A stretch of 64,000 nt of DNA from Xenoacremonium recifei (GCA_012184525.1 WOFQ01000024.1:310001-374000), one strand, 5' to 3'. Shown: positions 20,965-32,738, counted from the first letter of the stretch. Made by a program: numbers and translations. Notes: generated by a model from the sequence alone, not told the origin.

Positions 20965-23273
20965 ATGTTCCGCAACGCCCTCCGACAGTCGACCCGCGCC
21001 GTGGGCGCCGTCTCTGCCGCTGGCCGAGTCGCCGCGGTAAGTTATTTTCTCTGCCTCCTCGACTCCCGAGCCCCGGATCCAGCGCAGCAGCGCCCCCAAC
21101 CCGCCCGAGCAGCACCAGCAACGCCCATCGACAATCGCCGCCAGACGGCCTGCATCCATCAGGAAACGCCCTCGCGAGCTCAATTGGGTCCTGGCCGTCA
21201 CTCTCCAGGCGTTGCTGAGCTTTTTCGAGCTGTCTGCTGCTGCTGTCGCCGTCGCGAGTCCCCCGTCCGTTCGGGCTTCGGCTAACTTGTTTTTTCACCC
21301 CCAGGCTCGAAATGCCGCACCCGCATCCATCAACGCTGCCGTTCGATGCTACGCCTCGGACGCCAAGGCCACTCCCACTGAGGTCTCTTCCATCCTCGAG
21401 CAGCGAATTCGCGGTGTCCAGGAGGAGTCCGGTCTCGCTGAGACTGGCCGTGTCCTCTCCGTCGGGTACGTGGATGTGGAGCTACGCCCCGAAGAGCTTC
21501 TATGGAAGGATCGCGACAAGGAGACGTCAGCATTTGGAGCTCGATCGCCATGGAAGCTTGGGGGCAATGCAATTGGAACATCAATTAGGCTGACTGTGGT
21601 TTCATAGTGATGGTATCGCCCGTGTGCACGGTATGGCCAACGTCCAGGCCGAGGAGCTTGTCGAGTATGTTACCACACCAACCACCTCAATCAAGGACAT
21701 CATCACGAGGCTAACGCATCATTAAACAGGTTCGCTTCTGGCGTCAAGGGCATGTGCATGAACCTCGAGGCCGGCCAGGTCGGTGTTGTGTTGTTCGGTT
21801 CCGATCGTCTGGTCAAGGAGGGTGAGACCGTCAAGCGTACTGGTGCTATTGTGAGTTCGCGATAATTCCCCAAAACGACGGTATGATAATAAATGCTCTA
21901 ACACTTGTCATAGGTCGACGTTCCCGTCGGCATTGAGATGCTTGGCCGTGTCGTCGATGCTCTGGGTAACCCCATCGACGGCAAGGGTCCCATCAACACC
22001 TCCGAGAGGCGCCGAGCTCAGCTCAAGGCTCCTGGCATTCTCCCCCGTCAGTCCGTCAACCAGCCCGTCCAGACTGGTCTCAAGTCCATCGACGCCATGG
22101 TTCCCATCGGCCGTGGTCAGCGAGAGTTGATCATTGGTGACCGTCAGACTGGCAAGACTGCTGTCGCTCTCGACGCCATGCTCAACCAGAAGCGATGGAA
22201 CAACACCAACGACGAGGAGAAGAAGCTCTACTGTGTCTACGTTGCCGTCGGCCAGAAGCGATCCACCGTTGCCCAGCTTGTCAAGACTCTCGAGGAGAAC
22301 GACGCCATGAAGTACTCCATCGTCGTCGCCGCCACCGCCTCCGAGGCCGCTCCCCTTCAGTACCTCGCCCCCTTCACTGGTGTAAGTATCCCAGGCTTCA
22401 TTTCTTTTGCGACGAGATGTGCTAACGGTTACCCAAGGCGTCATTGGGTGAGTGGTTCCGTGATAACGGAAAGCACTCTCTCGTCATTTACGACGATCTG
22501 TCCAAGCAGGCCGTCGCTTACCGACAGATGTCTCTGCTTCTCCGACGTCCCCCTGGCCGTGAGGCTTACCCCGGTGATGTCTTCTACCTGCACTCTCGTC
22601 TTCTCGAACGTGCCGCCAAGATGAACAAGACCCACGGTGGTGGTTCCATGACTGCCCTTCCCGTCATTGAGACCCAGGGCGGTGATGTGTCTGCCTACAT
22701 TCCTACCAACGTCATTTCCATCACTGACGGCCAGATCTTCCTGGAGGCTGAGCTGTTCTACAAGGGTATCCGACCTGCCATCAACGTCGGTCTTTCCGTC
22801 TCGCGTGTCGGTTCCGCTGCCCAGCTCAAGGCCATGAAGCAGGTCGCTGGTTCCCTGAAGCTCTTCTTGGCTCAGTACCGTGAGGTCGCTGCTTTCGCCC
22901 AGTTCGGTTCTGATCTGGATGCCGCTACCAAGCAGACCTTGAACCGTGGTGAGCGTGTAAGTTGTCACTCATGACTGTGTACTTGAAAGATACTGACTTA
23001 AATCTATAGTTGACCGAGCTCCTCAAGCAGAAGCAGTACTCCCCCATGGCCGTCAACGAGATGGTTCCCCTTATCTTCGCCGGTGTCAACGGTTACCTCG
23101 ACTCCGTCCCCGTCAGCAAGATCCTTCAGTGGGAGTCTGACTTCCTTGCCCACCTCAAGACCAACGAGTCTGAGCTCCTCGCCACCATCGACAAGGAGGG
23201 TGCCCTCAGCAAGGACCTTGAGGCCAAGCTTCGGGACGTCACCCAGACCTTCGTCAAGAGCTTCCTCGGTTAA
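20965..23273 (+). CDS. atp1: Mitochondrial F1-ATP synthase alpha subunit
   Basis: Seven exons: 20965-21036, 21305-21465, 21608-21664, 21730-21850, 21914-22381, 22438-22956, 23010-23273; 553 residues. The N-terminus is a mitochondrial presequence (MFRNALRQSTRAVGAVSAAG, no acidic residues). Nucleotide-binding motif GDRQTGKT lies at about 211-218, and the SVSRVGSAAQLK segment near 416 supplies the catalytic arginine finger to the beta subunit. Alpha and beta form the F1 hexamer on the matrix side of the inner membrane. The first intron is long (268 nt) for this window. The fifth intron ends CCCAAG, an AAG acceptor; the encoded junction FTG|ASLGEWF confirms it. Strong codon bias. Confidence 0.98.
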
Positions 23274-23837
23274 GCGGGAAGGATTAAAAATGCATTCTTG
23301 ATTGGAAGAGGAACAGGAGCCTTGTCCGGGGGTGTGCTGTCTATACCGAAAGTACTGTAGTTGTCTGTGTTTTTTCTCTCTAGAGGCGGAGGGAATAGTC
23401 GAGGGGTTGCGTCTGATGGAGCGGCGAGGAGAGTTGAGGGAGATTCTCCCCCGCCGCGTTGCCACTTGTAAAATAGAGCCAAAAACTCAATTAACGCCCT
23501 CGATTCCTTTTGTTCTACCAATTGTGTTGGTTGTAAACCTGAGCTTCATGAGTTTCTTGCCTCCGTACTAAATGTGATCAGGCAAGATGTCTGGATGAAT
23601 TGAGCACCGCTGAGCAGTAACTGTCCAGTCGTCCAAGCTGAGGCCGGCCGGATTGTATTAATCTAATTGGTGTTCATTTTATTTACTTTACTTCGCTTTG
23701 TGGACTCAAGTTGAAATATATCTGCTATATTTTAGTTATTTTGCTGTGCTGAAGTATTCCAATTATCATCATTAAACACCAAATATGCCACCCGAAATCG
23801 TAACAAAACCACAATGTTGCCACTCAAAGTTCAGTCT
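23274..23837. other. 3' flank of atp1, AT-rich
   Basis: AT-rich from about 23650 to 23830 (ATTTTATTTACTTTACTT-like). No gene seen. Confidence 0.5.
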
Positions 23838-24320
23838 TCAAATCCCACAACACTCTTCCTTCTCAACCTGAGCTGAATCAAACGTCATGAAGGCCTCCGA
23901 ATCGCCAATGCCCGGGCTAACCACACGATCAACCGTCTCCAGCCCTGCCTCACTCATCCTGCATGAAGCCCCCCCCATGGCATCGAGAGCCTCCCACTTC
24001 CTACTCCCCTAACCCAAGCTCCCGCTGGTGATGCAGTTTAACAACGGCGAATTCTTGCAGCTTGTAGACGTTGTGTATGAGGTCTGAGGTATTGCTCTTC
24101 CTCCTAAGTGCTATATTCAGTATCCCATCAGCCCGCCTTCACAAGAACCTCTCGCCGACCGTTAATCAGTATCGGCGAGCTGCTGTTGCAAGTCCTTCAG
24201 CAGTTCCCTCGTAAACCCTTCTCCTCTCTCCTGTAGCTTGCTGGGACTCCATTCCCCCAACAAAGACTACTCTTCCATCGGCGGTTCCTCCAACGTGTGT
24301 CCGCCGCGGCTGGCGCGAAT
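23838..24320 (-). pseudogene. Decayed gene of unknown family, C-terminus reads ECCGI
   Basis: Three minus-strand frames read as consecutive parts of one protein. First, around 24170-24300: LEEPPMEE, stop, then SLLGEWSPSKLQERGEGFTR and ELLKDLQQQLADTD. Second, around 24005-24130: LNIALRRKSNTSDLIHNVYK, LQEFAVVKLHHQRELGLGE. Third, 23838-24003: SRKWEALDAMGGASCRMSEA, GLETVDRVVSPGIGDSEAF, DSAQVEKEECCGI and TGA. The second and third are joined by a one-base slip in a run of four G near 24006. The internal TAG in the first fits a CAG to TAG change. I do not recognise the family. The Cys-Cys-Gly-Ile end resembles a CaaX or double-cysteine lipidation signal. Unseen introns could explain part of the breakage. 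Confidence 0.45.
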
Positions 24321-25259
24321 AGCAGAACGCGCCCTCTGGCAATAGCCCCCGAAATTCTAAGGCCACCACGCCCAACAAAGATGCCAAAATGGTCAAGAAG
24401 TCGCACTGCACCTCAGGAAGACTATGAGGAAGGTTCACGACGACAGCCCGATGATGTCAAAGGACGATATCAAGCCCGATGTCGAAGATCACCAGCATAA
24501 GAGCCCAATAAAAGAGATATTTGAGCTTCAAAGAGTCGGGTCTTCTGCAAGCCGTGTTCTATGTAGGCTGGATGAGGTCAACGCTGAGAGTGGTTATGGT
24601 TACGTAGCTCTGGGAGATGGAACAAGCATGTCGTCTGCCGCCGCCTCAGTTGACGGGAGCACTACTGTGCAGAAGAAGGAAACACCGTTTTAGGTGCTCT
24701 TTGTAAGTCATCGACACGTCTTCTCTTCTTCTACTTCTTCATCGTCATCGCCTTTTCAGGTTTTTGGCCCTTGAGCTCCTGAAGTTTTGACGGACATCTA
24801 ACGTCCTCACTGTTCTTGTGCTCCTTGGTTTTTTTTTTCTTCGTTTCCCTGGTAGAAGCGACCGTGTTTAGCAAGGATCATAAGCGAAGGGTTGTTTTAG
24901 ACGGTAATGTGAATGCTCCTTCAGACGGGAGTGACCACATGGAACCCGTAGCCAGCTGGTGACAGTAAAAATGACCGCTTTTAATAATGTATTTTATATG
25001 AGCGGGGCTTTCATTCTGCTTATTGTCTGCTTGCTTAGGTAGTTATCACTAGTTCCTCAGATTGCAATCGCTTAATATAAAATTCACTTATACCTACATA
25101 AAGAGAAAGTGATGCACCGTCACATCACCGCACACTCTAAACCCACAGCCCACAAAATTACACTTCAGATTTCCCAAAACAAACTTCGTATTTACAAAAA
25201 CAACAACGCGCCTTCTCCCGGAACCACAACCCAACCGCATTGGGTCGCACGTTGTCACT
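24321..25259. other. Intergenic between the two decayed loci
   Basis: Contains a plus-strand frame 24424-24693 (89 codons from ATG: MRKVHDDSPMMSKDDIKPDV and on) without recognisable motif, a T-run near 24830, and AT-rich sequence from 24960 to 25110. No supportable gene. Confidence 0.4.
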
Positions 25260-27196
25260 ATGGTGAGAACACGCGGAAATGCTTCGGAGTCTTCCTCTGG
25301 GAAGCCCAAGAAAAAGAAGCAGAGACTCCAGCAGAACAGTTCCGACGCGACAATATCGTCGCCTGGGAGACATTATAGTGAGTCCCCACCAACAGATCGT
25401 CGCCCAGCCCGAGGCGGCGTGCAATCCGATGCTCCAACCAGCAAGTACTAACTCGGCCCAAAGTCCATAGACTCATAGTCGGTAAAGGAGCGATTTGGCA
25501 CGCACTCCTTTCCTGCCGCCGACGCCCAGATCCTCGGTCCAGCCTCAGCAGCAACCATACTACCGAGAGTTGCAACCATGGGCGCCTCTATATGGTCTGT
25601 GGATGCGCCAGATCTCCAACACCTAGCAGCCGTCAGCGGCTCCCATGAGCACCGACGCGACTGGCCAACAGCCGCTATGACAGCCGTTTAGGCCGGCGAC
25701 TCCCGCATTTAGTGCGGACGCGGGAAACCTGCCATTCGACCACCAGCAGGCCCCGGGATCATCACAAGGGTCCCGTTTTTCAACCTCTTCTCAGCCGGAC
25801 CAGGTCAGTGTCAACAGCTGTGAAGATGAAGAAGAAGATGATGGCAGCTCTTCAGGAGAATCTTCCTCTTCTTCTTCTTCGAATAAACAAACTCGCACCT
25901 CCAACCGGCCCCCTCCTGCGACCCTTGATTACGACAAGATTCTATCTAAATGCAATCAGACTGTCAAGCCAGCAGATATGGAAACCCTGAAGGAGATGAT
26001 TGCCTCGTATGAGCAAGTGATCTTTCCCAATGCCCCTGTGCACATTAGTCGAGCTGTGCACAGTGCAATCACGAAACATCATCAATATCGATGCGCACCG
26101 TCAAACCGAGAGAAGCTGTCTCAGCACCCTATCATGCGCGATGTACGCACGTCGAAATACCAAGCTAATTATGGAGATTGGTTCGTAATATACCACTTGG
26201 CTGGTGTTCAGATTGAGAAAGGCCTCTTCAACAAACTGCACCGGAGAGTCTGCCGCAAAGTAGGTGCACAGCTCCCCCGCACTGAGCTTAGCTGGCCTGC
26301 AGACACAGCGGAACAGGTGTACACGAAGGAGAAGGGCAAGTCCGCTGACCGTTCGAAGGTGAACGCTCAAGTCAAACGAGTGCGTTTCGATAAAGGAAAA
26401 CAGGCTGTCCGACCTGATCCAGATGCACCCCCGAATCTTCCTCCCGTCGAGCAATACCCTGTCGAATCGGAGGAGCAAAGCTATGAACGCCATTACTTTG
26501 ACATATATATATATATATTCAGATCCCTCAATGCCGTCGTTGTCAGACCACACATGAGCGACAGAAGCACCATCCTCCTGGCAGCGACAGGAAGAATGCG
26601 ATGATGTGTTTCTCACATCTTCCGTTACAGACCCAGCGCGCACCGCCCCAACCCAGCCGGCCAATCCATCCAGACCTGCTACTCCGTTTAATCCGCCTAC
26701 TCTATTCCAGACATCCCATCAGGCTCAGCAAAAGAACCCGGTGGTGTGCCCTCCTTCACCTCACCAAGTTGCAAATGTTCCCTCCCGACGGGGAGTGTTC
26801 TCGGGACCAGTGTACACCGAGGAGCAGAAGATGCGAGCTGTTTTAGAAGCCGAGAACAAGCTTTTACTTGCGCAGAACTGTGCGGACCAAAAAAGGATGG
26901 AGAACATAGAGGCGCGGCAGAACCAGCAGGATGCCCGTCTAAGTGACTACCTCCTTCGGGAAAAGGGGTTTGAGGTGCTGCTGAAGAAGGTTGCGAAATT
27001 ATCGCTCGAGATAATGACCACTTTCAACACTATTGCTAACACTAAGACGGCATCATCTGATGTCGCAGATAAGCATGAGGAGCTCCTTCGGGAGGCAATT
27101 TTGGCAATTGGGGAGCTTGGTGAAGAGGTGCGTACCCTTAAAAGTCGCATGACTGCCGTGGAGTTCACCGTTTACCGGTCGGATAGTGATAATTAA
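25260..27196 (+). pseudogene. Broken or unusually spliced gene: Gln/Ser-rich N-terminus, coiled-coil C-terminus
   Basis: Starts with ATG and a basic stretch (MVRTRGNASESSSGKPKKKK), then a GTGAGT donor near 25378 and a TACTAAC branch site at 25446 point to an intron. Downstream one frame reads Gln/Pro-rich sequence interrupted by TAG and TGA (SAAPMSTDATGQQPL, stop, QPFRPATPAFSADAG), an acidic/Ser run (EDEEEDDGSSSGESSSSSSS) and then a clean 200-codon block (DYDKILSKCNQTVKPADMET, FNKLHRRVCRKVGAQLPRTE). A (TA)n tract at 26502-26517 coincides with a frame change. The C-terminus is open to 27196 and is a long coiled coil (EEQKMRAVLEAENKLLLAQN, LREAILAIGELGEEVRTLKS). The internal stops fit C-to-T changes of CAG and CGA codons. 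No family recognised. It lies between AT-rich flanks. Confidence 0.5.
26502..26518. repeat. TA dinucleotide microsatellite inside coding sequence
   Basis: ATATATATATATATAT followed by TTCAG. The reading frame of the surrounding locus changes here, either by slippage or because the TTCAG is a splice acceptor. Confidence 0.7.
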
Positions 27197-27737
27197 AAAT
27201 GAGATAGTTAGACTAGAATCCTTTTTAATTGATTGATGGAGATTTTTGGTATTTCCTCAGTTGTATATGCATGTGACTCGTTGTGCACAGGAGAGGTGCG
27301 CAGATAGTGATATATTGCACGAGGCACGCAAAACTCATTTCGCGCGTGTAAATCAGGATATGGCTGAAAGTGTGCACTAATTTGGCTTGGTTCGAGTAGT
27401 AGAACATATTACGGATAAGCAGCGGGATAGGAGCTCCAACCATGTGACATCATGAAAACGCAACGGATACTCAACCATCTAACTTCAATCCTTCACCTCC
27501 GCAAATAAACGAGCGCAACAAGCATTCTGGCATCAATTCATAGTTATCCTGCAAGCGATTTATTAACTCATTAATTACTACATTGCGCGACCGTTCCAGC
27601 GACCGATTCCACCACGTCGGCTCAGCGGGAGCTCGATCACATCACCCCACCACAACCATCGATATCAGTCCTCGCCGTATCTCCCACCACACACGAAGCT
27701 CGAGTCCTCCTCCTACATCATAGACCCCGAACGTGTC
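27197..27737. other. Intergenic, upstream of hydrate dehydratase gene
   Basis: AT-rich to about 27590. No gene seen. Confidence 0.5.
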
Positions 27738-28980
27738 ATGTCGAGCGACGTCGCGACACCCGAGATGTCGTCTGCCACGAAAGAAATCCTGGCCAAGGTG
27801 CGGCGCATGATCCCGCCCATGATGGATAAGTTCCATAAAGGTCAGTCAGTCAGTCGGACGCCGGGCGGATGGATGGAGGACTGATAGGCGTGCAGGGCAA
27901 TTGGGACGTGTGGCTGTCATAGGTGGTAGTGAGGATTACACAGGCGCGCCGTACTTCTCGGCTATGGCGAGCGCGAGGCTGGGTTGCGATATGGTATGCG
28001 TGCTCCCCTCTATCTCGAGATGGTTGCTAATATCTGCGGTGGTGTGTCTAGTCCCATGTCATTTGCACTCCTGCTGCGGCCGCAGTTATCAAGACTTACT
28101 CGCCGAATCTCATGGTTCATCCGTTAATGCGCCAGACGCCACACCAATCGCAAGGATCCAACTCGGCGACCTCCTCGCACACCAAGGACCCGGACGAAGA
28201 CGTCGAACACATCGCCTCAAAGGTCATGGAGCTTCTCCCCCGCCTACACGTTCTAGTCATTGGTCCAGGGCTCGGCCGTGATCCTCTGATGCAGGCCACA
28301 GTTGCTCGAGTCATCCGGGCCGCCCGCGTCAAGAACATGCCTGTGGTGCTAGATGCGGACGCGTTACTGGTAGTCCAGAAGGATCCGAGCCTCGTGCGCG
28401 GATATGGCGCAGCAATCTTGACGCCAAACGTTGTTGAATTTGGGCGGTTATGTGAGGCACTTAAGATCGACGTATCCGGAGGGAAGGAGACAGACAAGGT
28501 TGAGGCCCTGGCCAAGGCATTGGAAGGTGTCACTATCATACAAAAGGGCTTCAAGGACTTTATCTCCAACGGAGAGACCACTATGACTGTGGACATTGAG
28601 GGTGGAAAGAAACGTAGTGGCGGCCAAGGAGACACACTGACAGGATCCATTGCCACCTTCTTGGCCTGGAGAAAAGCCTACATAGACGGGCTGTGGGATG
28701 TGGGTGACGATGTCCTGAATGCCGAGGAGCTGGTTGGGTTGGCAGCCTTTGGAGGAAGTTCCATAACAAGAGTGAGTCTCAAAATTCCAATGTTCTACTT
28801 GCGAAAAATATTATACGATGAGAAGAGTGCTGATGCGATTGAGTATAGGAGTGTTCTCGGCTGGCTTTCAAGAAAAGAGGTCGAAGTCTCCAGGCCAGTG
28901 ACCTGACAGACGAAGTGCACGCGGCATTCATGACTCTTTTCAGTGAGGTCGACGAGGACTCAGGGTCGTCTAAGCTGTGA
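27738..28980 (+). CDS. ATP-dependent (S)-NAD(P)H-hydrate dehydratase
   Basis: Exons 27738-27840, 27896-27993, 28052-28771 and 28849-28980; 350 residues. The enzyme (NAXD/CARKD family, ribokinase fold) uses ATP to return damaged NADH and NADPH hydrates to the active cofactors. Family marks are GRVAVIGGSEDYTGAPYFSA, SHVICTPAAAAVIKTYSPNL, LVIGPGLGRD, VLDADALL, AAILTPNVVEFGRL, TIIQKGFKD and GGKKRSGGQGDTLTGSIATF, the last holding the GQGD catalytic aspartate. Introns have GTCAGT, GTATGC and GTGAGT donors. The last exon (ECSRLAFKKRGRSLQASDL, DEVHAAFMTLF) is required because the frame after 28771 otherwise leaves the family pattern. No clear mitochondrial presequence. Confidence 0.96.
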
Positions 28981-29607
28981 CCTGGATTATTTGAGATGAT
29001 GAGCTCATGAGATATGAAAGGAGACGCATTTTCAGCCTCCTTACATTGTAATGTACACTGACTTGTATTCAGTCGAGCTGAATCCCGCATCGACATGCTA
29101 TCTATCGCATGTACAGCAAAAGCCATGCCACACAGTATAAGGATCATGTGTTTCTCATCAAATTGATGTCAATTCTTTGCAGTCTCCCGCAGGCTAATCC
29201 CTTGGTTCTACACTGCAGCATCGAATCCGTACTATGTATGATGGACGTGCATCGATCCGTTCAACAACCGCCGCCACAACACTGGATATCAACCATCCTC
29301 CCCGATTTTTCATAACACATATTTCTCGTAGTACCCGTCCGTCGTAACTATATATGAAGCTCCATTGTCGTGCATTAAATGCTCGTAATGAGCTGCCGCG
29401 TCGTCCATGATCGCGTGAGTCGTTGCGCTCCCAAAAAGAAAAAGAAAAATTTGAAGGAGATACATGAAGGTGAGTGAAAAGAAATGACAAGAAAAACGAA
29501 ACAAATGGCAATGAACCGCCGAAAGTGGTATCTCTGCGTAACAGAAGACGATATGACAAGTGAACTCTTCATGTTCACAAACGAAACAGATTTGCAACAA
29601 TGGATCC
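28981..29607. other. Convergent intergenic region
   Basis: 3' flanks of the dehydratase gene and the serine-rich protein gene. ORFs here are short and without motif. Confidence 0.5.
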
Positions 29608-31251
29608 TTAGGCATTGTACCATGAAGTAGATGGCTCGTTTGGTCGTTGAGAAGGCATTGGGCCAGTCTCATCGACTTGTTGAGAGTATGATTGTGGCTG
29701 TCGAATTCGGTTGGCAGCGTGAATGTCGATCAGCATCTCGACCATGGCTTCCGCATCTCGGTAAATGTCTGCGAGCTCTGCGGCGCTCGAGTTAACACCC
29801 AGCAAGTTGCCGTCCGCTCTGGGTTTGCGGTACGCCGCAAAAACAATCCCCCGATCTGTCTTATTACTTCGGGTGGAAGTTGAAGTCTCCGAGGTGACGG
29901 ATCCGCTTCGGGAGTAGTTGCCCTTGTAGAAGGCACATGCGTAGCCCCGAGCAAACTCTTTCTCACAAGCCTCTTCCTGGCTTCTGTATTCAATCCAGCC
30001 ATCGTTGGCGAGGATTCTGTTATGAACTGAAGATGAGATCTGGAAAGGATGCTTAACCTTGTCAAGCCCATAAGCAGCTAACAAACGCCCTGTCAAAGCG
30101 GAAGCAGATCTTGCAGGTTTATCTGAGGAGAAGGAAGAATTGTCTTCCTGAATGGTGCTGGCCGTCTGGGGACGGTTCGGGTCAGGCCAAAGGTTGACGA
30201 CATAGACCAAATCAAAGTTGTATCGCTTGGCAATTCGAGCGGCTTCGAAGGCGGCCGCGGTTGCAGGCTTGCTGGCATATGGTGGCGTAAGTGTCAAGTA
30301 CGATGTACGATTCGAAACCTGGGTAGAAGCGATTGATGGCGCAGCGATTGACGGGGCCAATGTCGAAGGGGCCGGAGAAGTGTCTGTAGAAGACGAGAGA
30401 GACGGGCAGTCATTGTTCTCCTCGGCAACGTCATCATCACTCAGATTCAAAAACTCGTTAAAGTCAGGTTCGCATAGGCTCGAACTGCTGAGCGATAGAT
30501 CGCTCGACGATGGTGCTAGGCTTGCCGAACTGAGAGCTCTCTCTAGCGAATTGTAGTCGAAAGGCTCGCCCAGTTGCTTCTGCAGATCCCGGTAGACGTC
30601 TTTGTTGAGAATCTCAATGCTCTGAGATTCCTTCAATTGAGGTGCAGTAGTGGGACGCAGCTCTGGTGATGACTCGGGCGTCGGTAGTGCACCGCGAGGT
30701 AACTCTGGAAGCTTCTTGTTGATGAAGGGGTTAGGGTTAACCTGAGCACCATCGCTCGAAGACGGTGGGGTGTTCAATCTCTTGGGGCATGGTAGTGGTT
30801 TTCGAGGTGATGATCGATTCTGTTGGCTGTTCTCAAAGCTGGAGTTGGCAGATGAGAATGAACGAGCCGGCGAGATATCACCGTTACGGGTTGGCGGCCG
30901 AGGGAATTGGTAGTCTTGAAAGCCCACGATCAGGGGCTGCGGTTTGGATTGCCTCAGCGATGACGTCCGCGTAGGCGTGAGTGTCAGGCGGTAAGGGTTG
31001 GAGGACCGAGTCGAGTTTTGGGGAGAAATGGAGACTATACGTTGGGGAGCCTGGCTGGATTGTTGCTTGACACTCAGTTCCTCGCGGGCAGCCATGCGTG
31101 AAGCGTTTGGTCGAATGAAGGAAGGAGACGGAAATCTGGGCTCGGAGACTGTGCCCACGCCGCAGGCGTCAGGTCCTGTAGAGTCTGTCGAAGCGAGCGA
31201 GGGTTTCCTCTTGGCGAAGAATCGCTCGAGACGATCAAGTCCGTTGGCCAT
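29608..31251 (-). CDS. Conserved-looking serine-rich fungal protein, function unknown
   Basis: Single exon, 547 residues from ATG 31251 (TCAACCATGGCC, good context). The open frame continues upstream to 31818, but the added residues lack an ATG and read like leader sequence. N-terminus MANGLDRLERFFAKRKPSL, then about 250 disordered Ser/Pro/Asn-rich residues, with PPTRNGDISPARSFSS and KLPELPRGALPTPESSPELR. The C-terminal 200 residues look folded: AAAFEAARIAKRYNFDLVYV, RLLAAYGLDKVKHPFQIS, ILANDGWIEYRSQEEACEKE and ELADIYRDAEAMVEMLIDIH. No domain I can name; a GAF-like fold is possible but unproven. No signal peptide or membrane segment. Confidence 0.8.
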   Translation of the reverse strand: MANGLDRLERFFAKRKPSLASTDSTGPDACGVGTVSEPRFPSPSFIRPNASRMAAREELSVKQQSSQAPQRIVSISPQNSTRSSNPYRLTLTPTRTSSLRQSKPQPLIVGFQDYQFPRPPTRNGDISPARSFSSANSSFENSQQNRSSPRKPLPCPKRLNTPPSSSDGAQVNPNPFINKKLPELPRGALPTPESSPELRPTTAPQLKESQSIEILNKDVYRDLQKQLGEPFDYNSLERALSSASLAPSSSDLSLSSSSLCEPDFNEFLNLSDDDVAEENNDCPSLSSSTDTSPAPSTLAPSIAAPSIASTQVSNRTSYLTLTPPYASKPATAAAFEAARIAKRYNFDLVYVVNLWPDPNRPQTASTIQEDNSSFSSDKPARSASALTGRLLAAYGLDKVKHPFQISSSVHNRILANDGWIEYRSQEEACEKEFARGYACAFYKGNYSRSGSVTSETSTSTRSNKTDRGIVFAAYRKPRADGNLLGVNSSAAELADIYRDAEAMVEMLIDIHAANRIRQPQSYSQQVDETGPMPSQRPNEPSTSWYNA

Positions 31252-32692
31252 GGTTGAGATATGTTGAGATGGAAACGAGGTTGCGCAGGAGGCCTGAGAA
31301 CAGTGTAAGCGGAGATATTCTGTGGGATGGGGGCGCTGAGGTGGTTTCTTGCTCTCGGACGTACCAGGTGGTGAATATTGAAACCAGGGGAGGAACCGGT
31401 CAGCGCGCGTGATTTCGGAAAATGGTGGTGGTGATAGGCCAGGTTTGAGTGAATCACGGACGCGGAAGCTGGTAAGGCGAGGCAGGCGTGGCTGTATCTG
31501 AGTCGCTTTCGCACCACGATACTGATGAGCCCTCGACCGAACTGAGGCCCCAGAAGCGACTGTGCCACGAGACTGTGTCAGTGATAACCGAAGGTCGGGA
31601 TCCAATCTGTGTTTGAGTCGTTGCCGTGTTCTGTCGCAATTGTTGTGGCGGCTACAGTTGCTGTTGAAGTTGGAGGGTCGGGAGTTTGGCTTGTTGATGT
31701 TGAAGGCCGGAAACCGGGGTGACAGTACGGAATTCCTGGTACAAAAGCCAAAACCACCAATCAGAGAAGATTGAAGCTGGTAATCCGGGTTTGATGTTGA
31801 CGCTGAAATGAGGACCAAATGACGAATCGAGATATTGCTGCTGAAGTATCAGTACAAAGAGCCTGGCTGAGGTGGGCGAGGAAGGCACGAAGCACCGCTG
31901 TACCTTTTTGGGAGTGTAAGTGAGTGAGTGGAAGGTGCGGGTGTTGTACACGGAAGGAACCACCGAAAGGAGACTCTTGCTCGACAACCACCACAACAGG
32001 TGAAGAGAAGCGCTATTATTTTTTCCTCTGTCGTGCAAAGTATCACCAGACATCAGCACTTCAGAATTCCCATCCGAACCAAATCGCCCTTGCCTGGGAC
32101 CAGGGCGACCTTTAAGAGCACCACCTCTCGAGGAATGCGGACGCTCCAGCGACATCGATGGCAGGGATAGCGCAGGGATGTCCGGCGCCGCCCAACCGTC
32201 CTCGGCCACCAAGGAAACCAACTGGGGCCTGTCTCTGGTCGCGACCGAGACAGCGCTTCAACTTTGCGATGCCACTACTGAGGGCTAGCACAGATCGGAT
32301 CTAGCATCACAGTGCCCCTTCTTGCGCGAACAGGCTCCGAGGGCACTGTTTGGGACGGCGTGTGCTGGGGCCCGCCCGCGCCGCCCTGCTGTTCTGACCT
32401 GTCGGATTGACGACTGATATCACAAGCTGCATCTGACTGCCTCCCTCTGCTGCAGGGAGCACGGCGCCACCCCAGAGGGGACCAGAACGAACCCGCTCGT
32501 GGCTAGGCTAGTTCCCCTCCGTCGCTCCCCACGATCCGTCACCGCGTCGCCCGGATGCTTATGGGCGGGCGGCTTGCTTTTGCTCGCTGTGTTGCGGCGC
32601 CACCATCTCGGCCTGTAGCGTCAATCCCGCTGCCGTCGCTATTTGATCGGGGTGCGGGTTCACGGAGTGGCTTCTGGGCACGGGCGGGTGTC

Positions 32693-32738
32693 TCTGGACT
32701 CTGGACACTGGACTCTGGACACTGGACTCTGGCCCTCT
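32693..32738. repeat. Short tandem repeat
   Basis: About three copies of a 14-base unit CTGGACACTGGACT with small variations. Confidence 0.8.

Noticed and set aside
20769..21298. Frames of 112-175 codons around the first exon and intron of atp1
   Set aside because: They overlap the supported presequence exon and a 268-nt intron with consensus ends.
27385..27400. Second GGTTCGAG string, possible tRNA T-loop
   Set aside because: The flanks do not form the other three arms.
23274..27737. Possible transposon insertion because of AT-rich flanks and stops
   Set aside because: No terminal repeats, target duplications, transposase, integrase or reverse transcriptase motifs were seen.
29608..31818. 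Start of the serine-rich protein at 31818
   Set aside because: That start is TTG; the first ATG in good context is at 31251, and the extra part reads like leader DNA.
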